Positions 45,360 to 53,907 of a stretch of 64,000 nucleotides of DNA are shown piece after piece (position 1 is the stretch's first letter; every line of letters begins with the position of its first letter). This DNA is from Petasospora fabianii. Lineage: Eukaryota > Ascomycota > Saccharomycetes > Phaffomycetales > Wickerhamomycetaceae. The notes beneath the pieces were generated by a model. It saw only the letters and a list, made by a program, of their open reading frames with translations, was not told the origin of the DNA and did no database searches. The translations under genes and the position numbers were made by a program. Location of the stretch: contig CP048717.1 in NCBI GenBank assembly GCA_022641835.1, positions 248,001-312,000 of the forward strand, given 5' to 3'.

Positions 45360-48284
45360 TTAGGGAGTCCCACTAACGAGATTCACGTCTGACTTCGATT
45401 TGATGAATGTCTGGAAATCATAGGTCTGACTGTTCTGATAGTCGAAGTAGTCACTGACTTCACTGCCGGTAATGCTGCTGGCTGTGCTTGGTTGAGTTCT
45501 GTGCTTCTTCTTAATCATAGTCTCTTGACGTTCCACCTTTTTCAACTCCTTCTGGAGCGCCTGGATGCTCGCAAGATTGGCCTCTTGATTCTGAGTCTCC
45601 TGCATCAACCGGTCCCTTTTGTTCATTAACAAGGTCTTTTGTCTCCTGAGATCCTCCATCACCGCTCTTGTGCTCTTCATGGTATCCTCACACATTTCTA
45701 TAACTGATTTACGCTTTGAACCATAGCGACGGACAGCTCTCACCGGTCTCAAAGCCTCAACGGGGGTAATGGATCTCGAAGTAGACGTCTCAGACATATC
45801 TTCGTAGTTCATCTGTACTTCCGAGGCGATTGTTTCAAATGAAAAGTTTGAGAACGCCCTTGCACCATCAGCAACGTCAGACTTAGACTTCCTGTGTCTG
45901 ATATTCAATGGTGGTGAGACCTCCTCGTCCTCAGAATCGAGGATGATAGTCTCCTGCATTTCACCATTATCCAGCTCCTTGAATTGACTCTTATACTCGG
46001 AGTTTTGTCTACTTGGAGTCATCACAGGTCTTTGGTATCCTCTAGGGCCGTTCTTCGCCTTAATATTCAGACCCTCCAACCCACTAGTAAGATCGATGAT
46101 CTCTCTTGTCCCAGTGGAGAATACTGAATCCTCTGTTAGTGCTGTTGAAGCAGTGGAGAAGTGTTCACTGATGACTTCAGATTCGTAACTGGAGTGACTT
46201 GTCAATGGCGACTTGACATGCTTATGCAACCTCAAGCTCAACTGTTGGGACGCAGAACGGATACGATCAGCCTCAATGTTATCTCTCATGAAGACACGTT
46301 GTGGTTGGAATTGGTAGCTCAAAGGCTCATGTTTCTCACTATCCTCTTGCTCTGGCTCCTCATAGCCGTTGTTGGAATACTCGAATGAAACATCATAGCG
46401 GGTAGGTTCCTGACGGCTCACAACTGGCTTATCGAGATCCTTGAAAATCGGGATATCGTATATATGCGATTGAGATGCAATGGTCTCATCCATGATATCA
46501 ATTTCATGATCAGTGAGCTGTAGTTGGCCACCGGCATTGATGATCATATCACCAAGGTCAAATAGCTGAGTGTCATCGTTCTTGTCCGCTTCATCATCGC
46601 TAGAATCTTGAATGGATGCTCGGATTGAGTCTTGGATCGAATCCTGAATAGAGTCCTGAATAGAGTCCTGCATCGAGTCTTGGATAGAATTTAGTGAATC
46701 CTCACGAGGGAATGAGAATGCAGGCTTTTCCAATGGTTGTGGTACCATTTGTTCTTGAGATGGATATGGTGGAAGAGCACGAGGAGTTGGTCTGCTCTCC
46801 AAGGCCGGCTTGGCAAGAGGTTGTGGTATTGTCTGTGCTGTGGTCGTCGAAGACTCACTCCCCTGGTCTGCGGGACCTCTGAGTTCACCAAAACTTTGAG
46901 CACTGGAGTGGTACCCACCTGTGAAAGATGTGTTTCCAGGTACAGTTTTGCGGTCCGGTGATCTCTCGATGATATCCGCTTCCTCGATCGGGAAATCAAG
47001 GACCTGCGATTTCGATCTTCTATGCTGGTGGAAATGAATTGGTTTCTTTTGTGTTGGAGGGGTGGAGCTCGGACTCAGTCCAGCGAAGCGGCCAAGTTTA
47101 GTCCACTGGTTCGGCTGCTCAGGATATGTCTGGAGTTCACCATCCGTGCTATAGATCTGAAGGCCCTGTGAAGAAGGTTGTGGTGGCTTTGCCCTGATAT
47201 CAAGTCTTCCAGAAGGCTGTGGAAGTGCAGGAAGTTCCTTGGAATTGACCTTTGGCACTGGCTTGGTTGGAGATGCTGGAAGTTCATTCGAGGATGTGAG
47301 CTCATTCTGTGTTTGCAGCGATAGTTGCTTCGGTGGGAACGAGAAGCGTCTATTGAGCTGGTTGTTCTGCTTCTTGGCTGCAGGGCTTGGGTTTTTAATC
47401 TCTCTCTCATTATCAAGAGCATATGACGGTTTCGAAGGAATGGAGTTCATCAACGGCTTGTTCAGATCAGGAATGACGATACCCTCAGTTTCCTTCAGTG
47501 CTGGTCTGGGAGCAGGAAGTGCTTCCACAGACCTCGACTGTGACCTAGTCGGTGTCCTCGTTGGTGATGCAGGTGGTGTCATGGCTGCAGGCATAGCAAT
47601 GTCTGGCTCGTTTTCATTTAGCTTCCTCTTCAAATATCTTTCAGTGATGAACTCCTCGTCAAATGGCTCATAATCGATTCCATTAAAGATCAACGACTGC
47701 GGTCTGTGGGCACGCTTGTTCCGTGGTGAGAGTGCAGGTGGAAGCTTGACTTCAACTGGAATTGGAATAGGTAGTTCGTTAAGCTCAGAGTTCGGTCTGA
47801 CGAACAGCTTGGAGCGATCTGGACTTGTTGATACAAGTGCTCTCATGGACTTACTAACAGATACCCTATCCATTCTGTTGACCGAGCGACCCCTCGGTGG
47901 CTCGAATATAGTCTTGTCTGTAATGTTGACAACCTGTTTCTGTGTGAAGATGTCATCTCCTTGCGATTTGATACTTTGCTGTTCATCGTCCATGTCCTCC
48001 CAGTCGTCCTCACTTAGAAACGAGTCGTGCTCTTCTTCAGATGAATACTGGCTAGATGCGCTTTGCTGATCACCGTCATCGGTGTCGCCGCCTCCTGGGA
48101 GGGAGAATCTCACTTGTGACGTTGATCCAGCCAGCTGTCTCTTGCTTGGAGAGCCATGCTTCACCATGGCAGATTGAAGCACTTGGCCATCCGCAGCGAC
48201 GTAGGTGTTGTTCATTGAGGAACGCAAGATCTGGTCTGTAGCGATGGAGGTGGGTCTCCTCTTGTGTCCCTTCGAGAACGACAT
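45360..48284 (-). CDS. Large disordered protein, positional equivalent of ZRG8
   Basis: A 974-residue, Ser/Pro/Gln-rich, mostly disordered protein. Visible features are a basic start (MSFSKGHKRRPTS), many SP/TP and RRxS sites, short proline motifs (for example PTPRALPPYP), tandem Ser-Ile-Gln-Asp repeats near the middle, and a C-terminal coiled coil (about 880-940; MEDLRRQKTLLMNKRDRLMQE...LQKELKKVERQETMIKKK). I cannot confirm homology by sequence. In S. cerevisiae ZRG8 (YER033C) lies by EDC2 and ARB1, the same neighbours as here, so a ZRG8-like, Ssd1-linked cortical role is a positional inference only. Confidence 0.7.
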   Translation of the reverse strand: MSFSKGHKRRPTSIATDQILRSSMNNTYVAADGQVLQSAMVKHGSPSKRQLAGSTSQVRFSLPGGGDTDDGDQQSASSQYSSEEEHDSFLSEDDWEDMDDEQQSIKSQGDDIFTQKQVVNITDKTIFEPPRGRSVNRMDRVSVSKSMRALVSTSPDRSKLFVRPNSELNELPIPIPVEVKLPPALSPRNKRAHRPQSLIFNGIDYEPFDEEFITERYLKRKLNENEPDIAMPAAMTPPASPTRTPTRSQSRSVEALPAPRPALKETEGIVIPDLNKPLMNSIPSKPSYALDNEREIKNPSPAAKKQNNQLNRRFSFPPKQLSLQTQNELTSSNELPASPTKPVPKVNSKELPALPQPSGRLDIRAKPPQPSSQGLQIYSTDGELQTYPEQPNQWTKLGRFAGLSPSSTPPTQKKPIHFHQHRRSKSQVLDFPIEEADIIERSPDRKTVPGNTSFTGGYHSSAQSFGELRGPADQGSESSTTTAQTIPQPLAKPALESRPTPRALPPYPSQEQMVPQPLEKPAFSFPREDSLNSIQDSMQDSIQDSIQDSIQDSIRASIQDSSDDEADKNDDTQLFDLGDMIINAGGQLQLTDHEIDIMDETIASQSHIYDIPIFKDLDKPVVSRQEPTRYDVSFEYSNNGYEEPEQEDSEKHEPLSYQFQPQRVFMRDNIEADRIRSASQQLSLRLHKHVKSPLTSHSSYESEVISEHFSTASTALTEDSVFSTGTREIIDLTSGLEGLNIKAKNGPRGYQRPVMTPSRQNSEYKSQFKELDNGEMQETIILDSEDEEVSPPLNIRHRKSKSDVADGARAFSNFSFETIASEVQMNYEDMSETSTSRSITPVEALRPVRAVRRYGSKRKSVIEMCEDTMKSTRAVMEDLRRQKTLLMNKRDRLMQETQNQEANLASIQALQKELKKVERQETMIKKKHRTQPSTASSITGSEVSDYFDYQNSQTYDFQTFIKSKSDVNLVSGTP
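46610..46690 (-). repeat. Tandem repeat encoding (Ser-Ile-Gln-Asp)n
   Basis: Seven or so imperfect 12-bp units on the plus strand (GAGTCCTGAATA-type) encode SIQD/SMQD. Synonymous differences between units suggest the expansion is not very recent. Confidence 0.75.
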
Positions 48285-48853
48285 CTAATAGCACCTTGTG
48301 TTTGATGGGTTCCTAAAGTTGGAGGCTGTTCTTCGTGTTTATCTGCAACTTTTTTGCCCGAAGCACTTCGCTTATTTTTCTTGTGCCTGGGGGTAAACAA
48401 ACTCGAGACGGAAGAAAACTCGACGCTTCGAAGGCCCTTTTTTTTCCTCTGGACCTCTTCTCTTGAACAGATCTGTTGCTTCAGGATAAAATCTGGGAAG
48501 GATTCTAGGGAGATTCAAAAATACATCGGATTCGATGAAGATTTCCCCCTGTTAGTTGTGGATTTGCGTGTGCTTTCCCGAGCCACGGTGCTATTTCATA
48601 GATTTGTTTACATTTTCCCCTTTTGGGATGGATCTAAAATTGGTACGGGGCGCAAGCAAATAGGGTCTGCCTATAGAATCTTGAGGATCAGCGATTAAGG
48701 CACCGGTTATCCTTCTGACAAGGAACGCTAAATTATTCTTACAGGCCATAGTAGGTCGATCTTTATCCTTTTACAAGTTTGGACTAGACTAGCGAGCTTG
48801 ATAACGAAAAAACAACAACATTTATATGACGAACCCTGCAATTATAAATACCC
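48285..48853. other. Intergenic region, 569 bp
   Basis: Promoter of the large disordered gene and 3' flank of ARB1. One 114-codon plus-strand open frame (48354-48698) is present, but its composition is not protein-like and it overlaps the promoter. Confidence 0.4.
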
Positions 48854-50638
48854 TTACAACACGACGTTCTTGGCCAACTTGTTCTTGTACTGGGTGATAG
48901 TACCGTCCCATCTGGTACAAGTCTTGTTCTCAACAACGAAAATGTCCTTAGCGATCTTGTCCAAAAGACGGAAGTCGTGAGAGACGACACAGACACCACC
49001 GTTGAAGGCGTTGATGGCCTCAGCGAGGGAGTCAATGGTTGGAATATCCAAACCGTTAGTAGGCTCATCCAACAACAAAATGTTTGGAGACTCAAGAGCA
49101 AGAAGAGCGAACACAACACGGGAACGCTGACCCTCAGACAATGTAGCCATTTGAGCAGTCTGACCTTCACCGGTCAAACCATAACGACCAAGCTGACCTC
49201 TCCAGTACTGCAAGTCCTGGGAAATGTGGGAGAACTTGTCACGGACAAACTCCAATGGGGTCTTAGTCAAATCCAACTGATCAGCAGAGTGCTGGGAGTA
49301 GACACCAACCTTAATATGTGTGTGACGGGAGACACGACCAGACTGGGCCTGCAACTGACCGGTCATGATCTTGAGCAGAGTGGACTTACCAACACCATTT
49401 GGACCAACAAGAGCAACACGAGAATCCATATCGATACCGAAGTTCAAATGCTCGTACAAGTTGTGCTCTGGGTTACCATCGTAGGAGAAGGAAATGTCAT
49501 CGAAGGACAACACTGGTGGTGGAAGCTTCTCCACATCGGCAAACTTGAATGTGAAGACTCTGTCTGGAACAACCTTCTCAACGAGACCATCAGCCTCCAT
49601 CTTATCCAAAATTTTCTGTCTGGACTTAGCCTGACGCACCAAGTTAGCATATGTACCGGCAGATGCAATGAACTTCTTGATGTGAGCAATCTCATCCTGC
49701 TGCTTTTGGTAAGACTTCATCTGGTTAGTCTCCTGTTCAGCTCTGGTCTTCTCGTAAGAGTCGTAGTTACCACCATAAGCGAGCAACTTCTGCATTCTCA
49801 TATCAATCATGTTGGTACAGACACCGTTGAGGAAATCCTGGGAGTGAGAAACCAAGACCAAGATACGGTCGAATCTCTTCAAGTACTCTTCCAACCAGAC
49901 ACAGGCCTCCAAATCCAAATGGGCAGTTGGGTCATCCAAAAGCAAAAGGGTTGGCTTAACGAAAAGAGCCTTAGCCAAGGCAACACGCATCTTCCAACCA
50001 CCAGACATGTCCTTAGTCTTCTTCTGGATAGTCTGCTTGTTGAAACCCAAACCGGTCAGAATAACGGCAGCTCTAGATTCGAAAGTTGCTGGGTCCATAC
50101 CGTCAATCTTCTCGTACAATGGCTCCAACTTCAATGACTCTGGACCATCCTCCTCAATGATGTGCTCAACGAGATCCTCCAATCTCTTCAACTCGTGCTC
50201 AGCCTCACGGACAACGTACTCCAAAGCAGAGAACTCAGATGGCTCAGCTGGTTCATTCAAAAGGTAGATATCGATGTTCTTTGGGATTGGGTATTCTCTA
50301 GCAGCGATGGACTTGAGCAAAGTGGACTTACCACAACCGTTCTCACCAAGAAGACCGTAACGACGACCATAGTTGAGTTCGAGCTCAGAATCCTGGATCA
50401 AAACTTTACCGTGGAAAAGCAAAGAGACGGAGGAAAGCTTAATATCTCTAGATGTCTCGAGGGAGTCCAAGACACCGGTGGTGACACGGTCAGAGATACC
50501 ATCCTTGTCCTGCTGCAGTTTAAGCTGTTCAATCTCCTTAGCCTGAGCTTCAACCTCGGACTCAGTGGTCTTCTTACCCTTTTTTCCCTTCTCAGCCTTC
50601 TTGGCCTCTCTCTTAGCCTTGGATGCGGAAATAGCCAT
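48854..50638 (-). CDS. ARB1: ABC-F ATPase Arb1, ribosome biogenesis
   Basis: Cytoplasmic/nuclear twin-cassette ATPase needed for 40S and 60S biogenesis and linked to ribosome quality control (ABCF2 type). The 594-residue protein has a Lys/Glu-rich N-terminus, then two ABC cassettes. The first has Walker A GENGCGKSTLL, signature MSGGWKMRVALA and Walker B LLLLDDPTAHLD (Asp-Pro, as in yeast Arb1). The second has Walker A GPNGVGKSTLL, signature LSEGQRSRVVFA and Walker B ILLLDEPTNGLD. The inter-cassette linker is SAGTYANLVRQAKSRQKILDK. There are no membrane spans. Codon bias is strong. Confidence 0.97.
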   Translation of the reverse strand: MAISASKAKREAKKAEKGKKGKKTTESEVEAQAKEIEQLKLQQDKDGISDRVTTGVLDSLETSRDIKLSSVSLLFHGKVLIQDSELELNYGRRYGLLGENGCGKSTLLKSIAAREYPIPKNIDIYLLNEPAEPSEFSALEYVVREAEHELKRLEDLVEHIIEEDGPESLKLEPLYEKIDGMDPATFESRAAVILTGLGFNKQTIQKKTKDMSGGWKMRVALAKALFVKPTLLLLDDPTAHLDLEACVWLEEYLKRFDRILVLVSHSQDFLNGVCTNMIDMRMQKLLAYGGNYDSYEKTRAEQETNQMKSYQKQQDEIAHIKKFIASAGTYANLVRQAKSRQKILDKMEADGLVEKVVPDRVFTFKFADVEKLPPPVLSFDDISFSYDGNPEHNLYEHLNFGIDMDSRVALVGPNGVGKSTLLKIMTGQLQAQSGRVSRHTHIKVGVYSQHSADQLDLTKTPLEFVRDKFSHISQDLQYWRGQLGRYGLTGEGQTAQMATLSEGQRSRVVFALLALESPNILLLDEPTNGLDIPTIDSLAEAINAFNGGVCVVSHDFRLLDKIAKDIFVVENKTCTRWDGTITQYKNKLAKNVVL

Positions 50639-51059
50639 TGTGGTTAGTGGTGTACTTCCAAAGTGTGTGGTGGCAAGAACAGCAATACACGTAGTTGTCT
50701 ATGCTTTTCATCTCGCCTGTCGATGAGTTGCACTCAAAAAAATTTCAAGTGTGGCTCTTACCGATTTTAAAGAGGTAATATTCGCGGATTGTGTCACCTA
50801 CCAGCTTACTTTTGCCGGGTCTCTATGTGGTTGAGGAGGCTAGGATCGCAGAATGACATCATTACAGGATGGCAGTGTTGTCCTCGAGACTCTCTGGTTG
50901 TTCTATTGTTAAGCGTTTACCGAGGATCTTGATTATAGTAGGGCTTACGAGCGCAGTTTCTTTTTGTAGTGATAGTTGGTTGGTTGGTTGGTGGGTGGGT
51001 GGTCGTACATTCGTTAGGTTGTGCAAGCTTGTATATAGGAATACTGAAGTCGCAGGTAT
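50639..51059. other. Intergenic region, 421 bp, with TTGG repeats
   Basis: ARB1 promoter. Contains a GGTTGGTTGGTTGGTGGGTGGGTGG-like simple tract at about 50976-51003. Confidence 0.4.
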
Positions 51060-51629
51060 TCAGATAAGAGAATCAAGGAAATCTTCATCTTCCTTCAGAT
51101 GTTCTGGAGTGTCATTCTTCCAATCAGATGTCTTCTTCAACTGAGATACCGTAGACTTGGCGAGTTCGTTCTTCAAGTTCCTCGTTTTGGGCTCCTCGTA
51201 TTCGTACTCCTGAACCTGCTTTTCATCTCTAATGGAGGCTTTCTTGATCAAGTCATCAAGTTCTTCATCTTTGGTCTTCCTACGACCTGGGAGGTCGATC
51301 TCCTTATTAAGATAAAGCTTCTTGAAATCAATCTCCTTCATAACATCAACTTCCTGGTCGTCGATTCCATGGATGCTGATCTCCTCTTGATATCTCCAAA
51401 TATTGGATGGTGTTTGTGCAACGGTACCATCTGTAGTGTTTTCATCAGCTTCAGTAGCTGAATTGGACCTAGATCTTGTCTCTGGCTGGTTCTGTCCTTC
51501 TGGAGTAACGTCATCAGACTTCTCTGGTTCCTTGGGGACCACCTTGGCGTAGTTTTTCTTATGGTGTCGTTTGAGCTTTGTCTTGTCCTGAAACTTTTTA
51601 CGATTTTCCTTCTTCAGATCATATGACAT
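51060..51629 (-). CDS. Small charged protein of unknown function
   Basis: A 189-residue Lys/Glu/Asp-rich protein beginning MSYDLKKENRKKFQDKTKLKRHHKKNYAKVV, a strongly basic head typical of nucleolar or RNA-associated proteins. An acidic low-complexity middle follows, then the segment SNIWRYQEEISIHGIDDQEVDVMKEIDFKKLYLN, then coiled-coil-like charged sequence ending DEDFLDSLI. I do not recognise a domain. Its location beside ARB1 raises the possibility that it corresponds to uncharacterised YER034W, but the order differs and I cannot verify this. Confidence 0.68.
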   Translation of the reverse strand: MSYDLKKENRKKFQDKTKLKRHHKKNYAKVVPKEPEKSDDVTPEGQNQPETRSRSNSATEADENTTDGTVAQTPSNIWRYQEEISIHGIDDQEVDVMKEIDFKKLYLNKEIDLPGRRKTKDEELDDLIKKASIRDEKQVQEYEYEEPKTRNLKNELAKSTVSQLKKTSDWKNDTPEHLKEDEDFLDSLI

Positions 51630-53907
51630 CTTGGAATGGAATGTATTCTAAGTGTGTTGTGAAGTATGTTGGTTTTAGCCTCGGTGTGCTGTGGTGGTCA
51701 ATTCATTAGTGGCGTCCATTTCTCCATTTTTCAGTGCCGCGTCGCCTGTACACCAACACGCGTGTAGTGTTGGACAACAACACTCACCGTAGGCTCGCAA
51801 TCGCCACATAATGTGAGAGTACAACGTATATATTTAGTGCCTACATTTCCAATTTCCTCATCGGACCACTTATTGTGGTGAAATCGTTGATTGATGCTCA
51901 GACAAGACCTTCGTACATAATTCATCAATGGGAGAAGGTTCATCCCTCTTTTAGAAAAGAGTTCATCCTTCACAATCCTCTGATGATACGTGGTAGTCCA
52001 AACACAGTTTTTCTCAAGATCTACAACCAAGGGCAGCCCTACAACCTTAACCTAGATCCAGTGTCGATCAGGTAGCCAGGTATCCGTACTTTACGATAAG
52101 CGTGTTTCGGGGAGGCAATTGCTTTTGAGCTCTTTTGTAATAACAAAGTTCTCAGTAGATCAATGGGCAGACCAAGATTCATGAGTATAACTGACCTTAA
52201 AATCCAGATACATCTGGTTCAACAGGTTATGAGCAAACCGGGCTATCCTAACAATGTATCCTGCCACAGAAGAAGAGACACAAGTAAACTATGTAAGAGT
52301 TTACTGTTTTTTGACCAGCGCGATTTTTTGTACTGGGGAGTCTTGAGTGGGGCACATACCAATTACATACGTAGACAGAAGTGTACTCTAAATAAACACC
52401 AAACTTACCTCTGTTAACAATGATTTCAACTTTCACATCATGTAGGGTATTATTGTACATAGAATTCGAATTGATTGAGTTGATAAATCTATAAAGCAAC
52501 GAATTTGTTGGTGTGTATAACAGTACGCTTTTGACAGAGGTCTACGGACAAGGGCACGAGGAGCCGCACCAAAGATGATGACAGTGGTGCATGCGAACAA
52601 TCTATATACATATAAGGGTTCCAGAGTTTTCAATTAGGAGGAGATAGGAAATTTCAACGCAAAAAAATCCCAATTAGAAGCTTATAAATCCAACTGAGCT
52701 TCGGGTTGTCCGGCCCAGATGAATACTTTGTTTAGTGAAGTACGCGCGAAATCCCACGGGGACAAGCGGCCCGAGCCGGTGTAGAGGTAAGGGCCAGACT
52801 CAAGTTTGTTTGGTCCAGACTCAGTGATATGACTTTGAAAATTCGGCAGTTAGTGAAAGAAAGTTTCAACTCATTAGAGGAAGCCAATGACTTATCCTTC
52901 GTCATGGCTCCTTTTGGAAGCACAGTTGTCAAGCCCTTGAGTTGGGCGCGCCGTGGTGTTCCTGCATATAGTATTTAACGAGACATGAGAAGCACGAGGT
53001 TAGTAAAAACTAATTAGAAAAGCATTTGAGGTGACAAACTTTTTTTTCAGACTATGCTCTAGATATTTGTTGTTCGTATACTGCTCGTAGCAATAAAACT
53101 TGCTTAGGGTATTCTACTCCTCAAGACCGGATTAAGGCGCCTCTCACATTAAACTCAACCATCTGTAGGTTAGACCGAGAATCATGCTTGATAAGGAAGG
53201 GAGCGCATCTAGTACAGTATCCGTGCGCCGGTGTGGGGTCAAAGTTGTGGTTGTCTAATACACATACACAAGCCAGAGTCCACATCATATCAGAATCAAT
53301 CAAACCACTACACATCAATCACAGTTGTCGACCTAACCAACCTATTAATCAACCCATTAGATTGGCTCCATATAAAAAGACTTTTCCCCGCGGAACACCC
53401 GAACACCGCGCCTTAAACAAACGGAGTTTCCCCAGCAGCCGCGTCTCGGGCTTCCGTTCCAGTTGTTGTTTTTATTAAGCGTAAAGTATTTTTCTTTTTT
53501 TTATTTATTTTATTTTATTTTATTTTATTTTTTTTTTTTGTAAGCGGACTTGCAAAGCGCGTGCGTGCGTTTAAATAATTCCTACCCAACAGGACCCATT
53601 TCAACATAAATTTTTTTAGCACACACACACACAGACACACCCTTTTCTCTTGTGGACAGACAAACTGAGCAGCTTGTCTGTGTTGCTTGTATCTGGGTAT
53701 CTCGGCTATTTGTCGTTTTCCAACTGTCTATGCCTATATCTGTGAACAATCTGCATCTACAACACCCCCCATTCATAATCCAAGGCGCAGAGTACAGCAG
53801 AGCGAACGGTATCTGATCAGATCCAAGACACAACAAAGTCAATCAGCCAAGAGTAAAGGAGAACAAAGGAGAGATTATACAACAACAACAACATCATATT
53901 CATCAAT
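51630..53907. promoter_or_regulatory. Long intergenic region upstream of zinc-cluster gene, 2278 bp
   Basis: The largest gap in the window. Near the right end are a T-rich TTTTA tandem tract (about 53491-53539), a CACACACACACAG run (about 53621-53635), and an A-rich leader (CAACAACAACA) just before the ATG at 53908. Short open frames at 51875-52075 and 52163-52417 lack an ATG-led conserved product. No tRNA B box or intron-bounded exon was found. Long upstream regions of this kind often serve regulators with complex control. Confidence 0.45.
53491..53539. repeat. T-rich TTTTA low-complexity tract
   Basis: Four to five TTTTA units flanked by pure T-runs, about 370 bp before the zinc-cluster ATG; probably a nucleosome-disfavouring poly(dA:dT) element. 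Confidence 0.7.

Noticed and set aside
48977-50137. 386-codon plus-strand frame opposite ARB1
   Set aside because: Shadow of the highly biased ARB1 gene.
51875-52075. Short frame that reads like a small protein C-terminus (ends LNLDPVSIR)
   Set aside because: It starts at GTG, I found no upstream exon with donor and branch site, and no family match. Kept only as part of the gap description.
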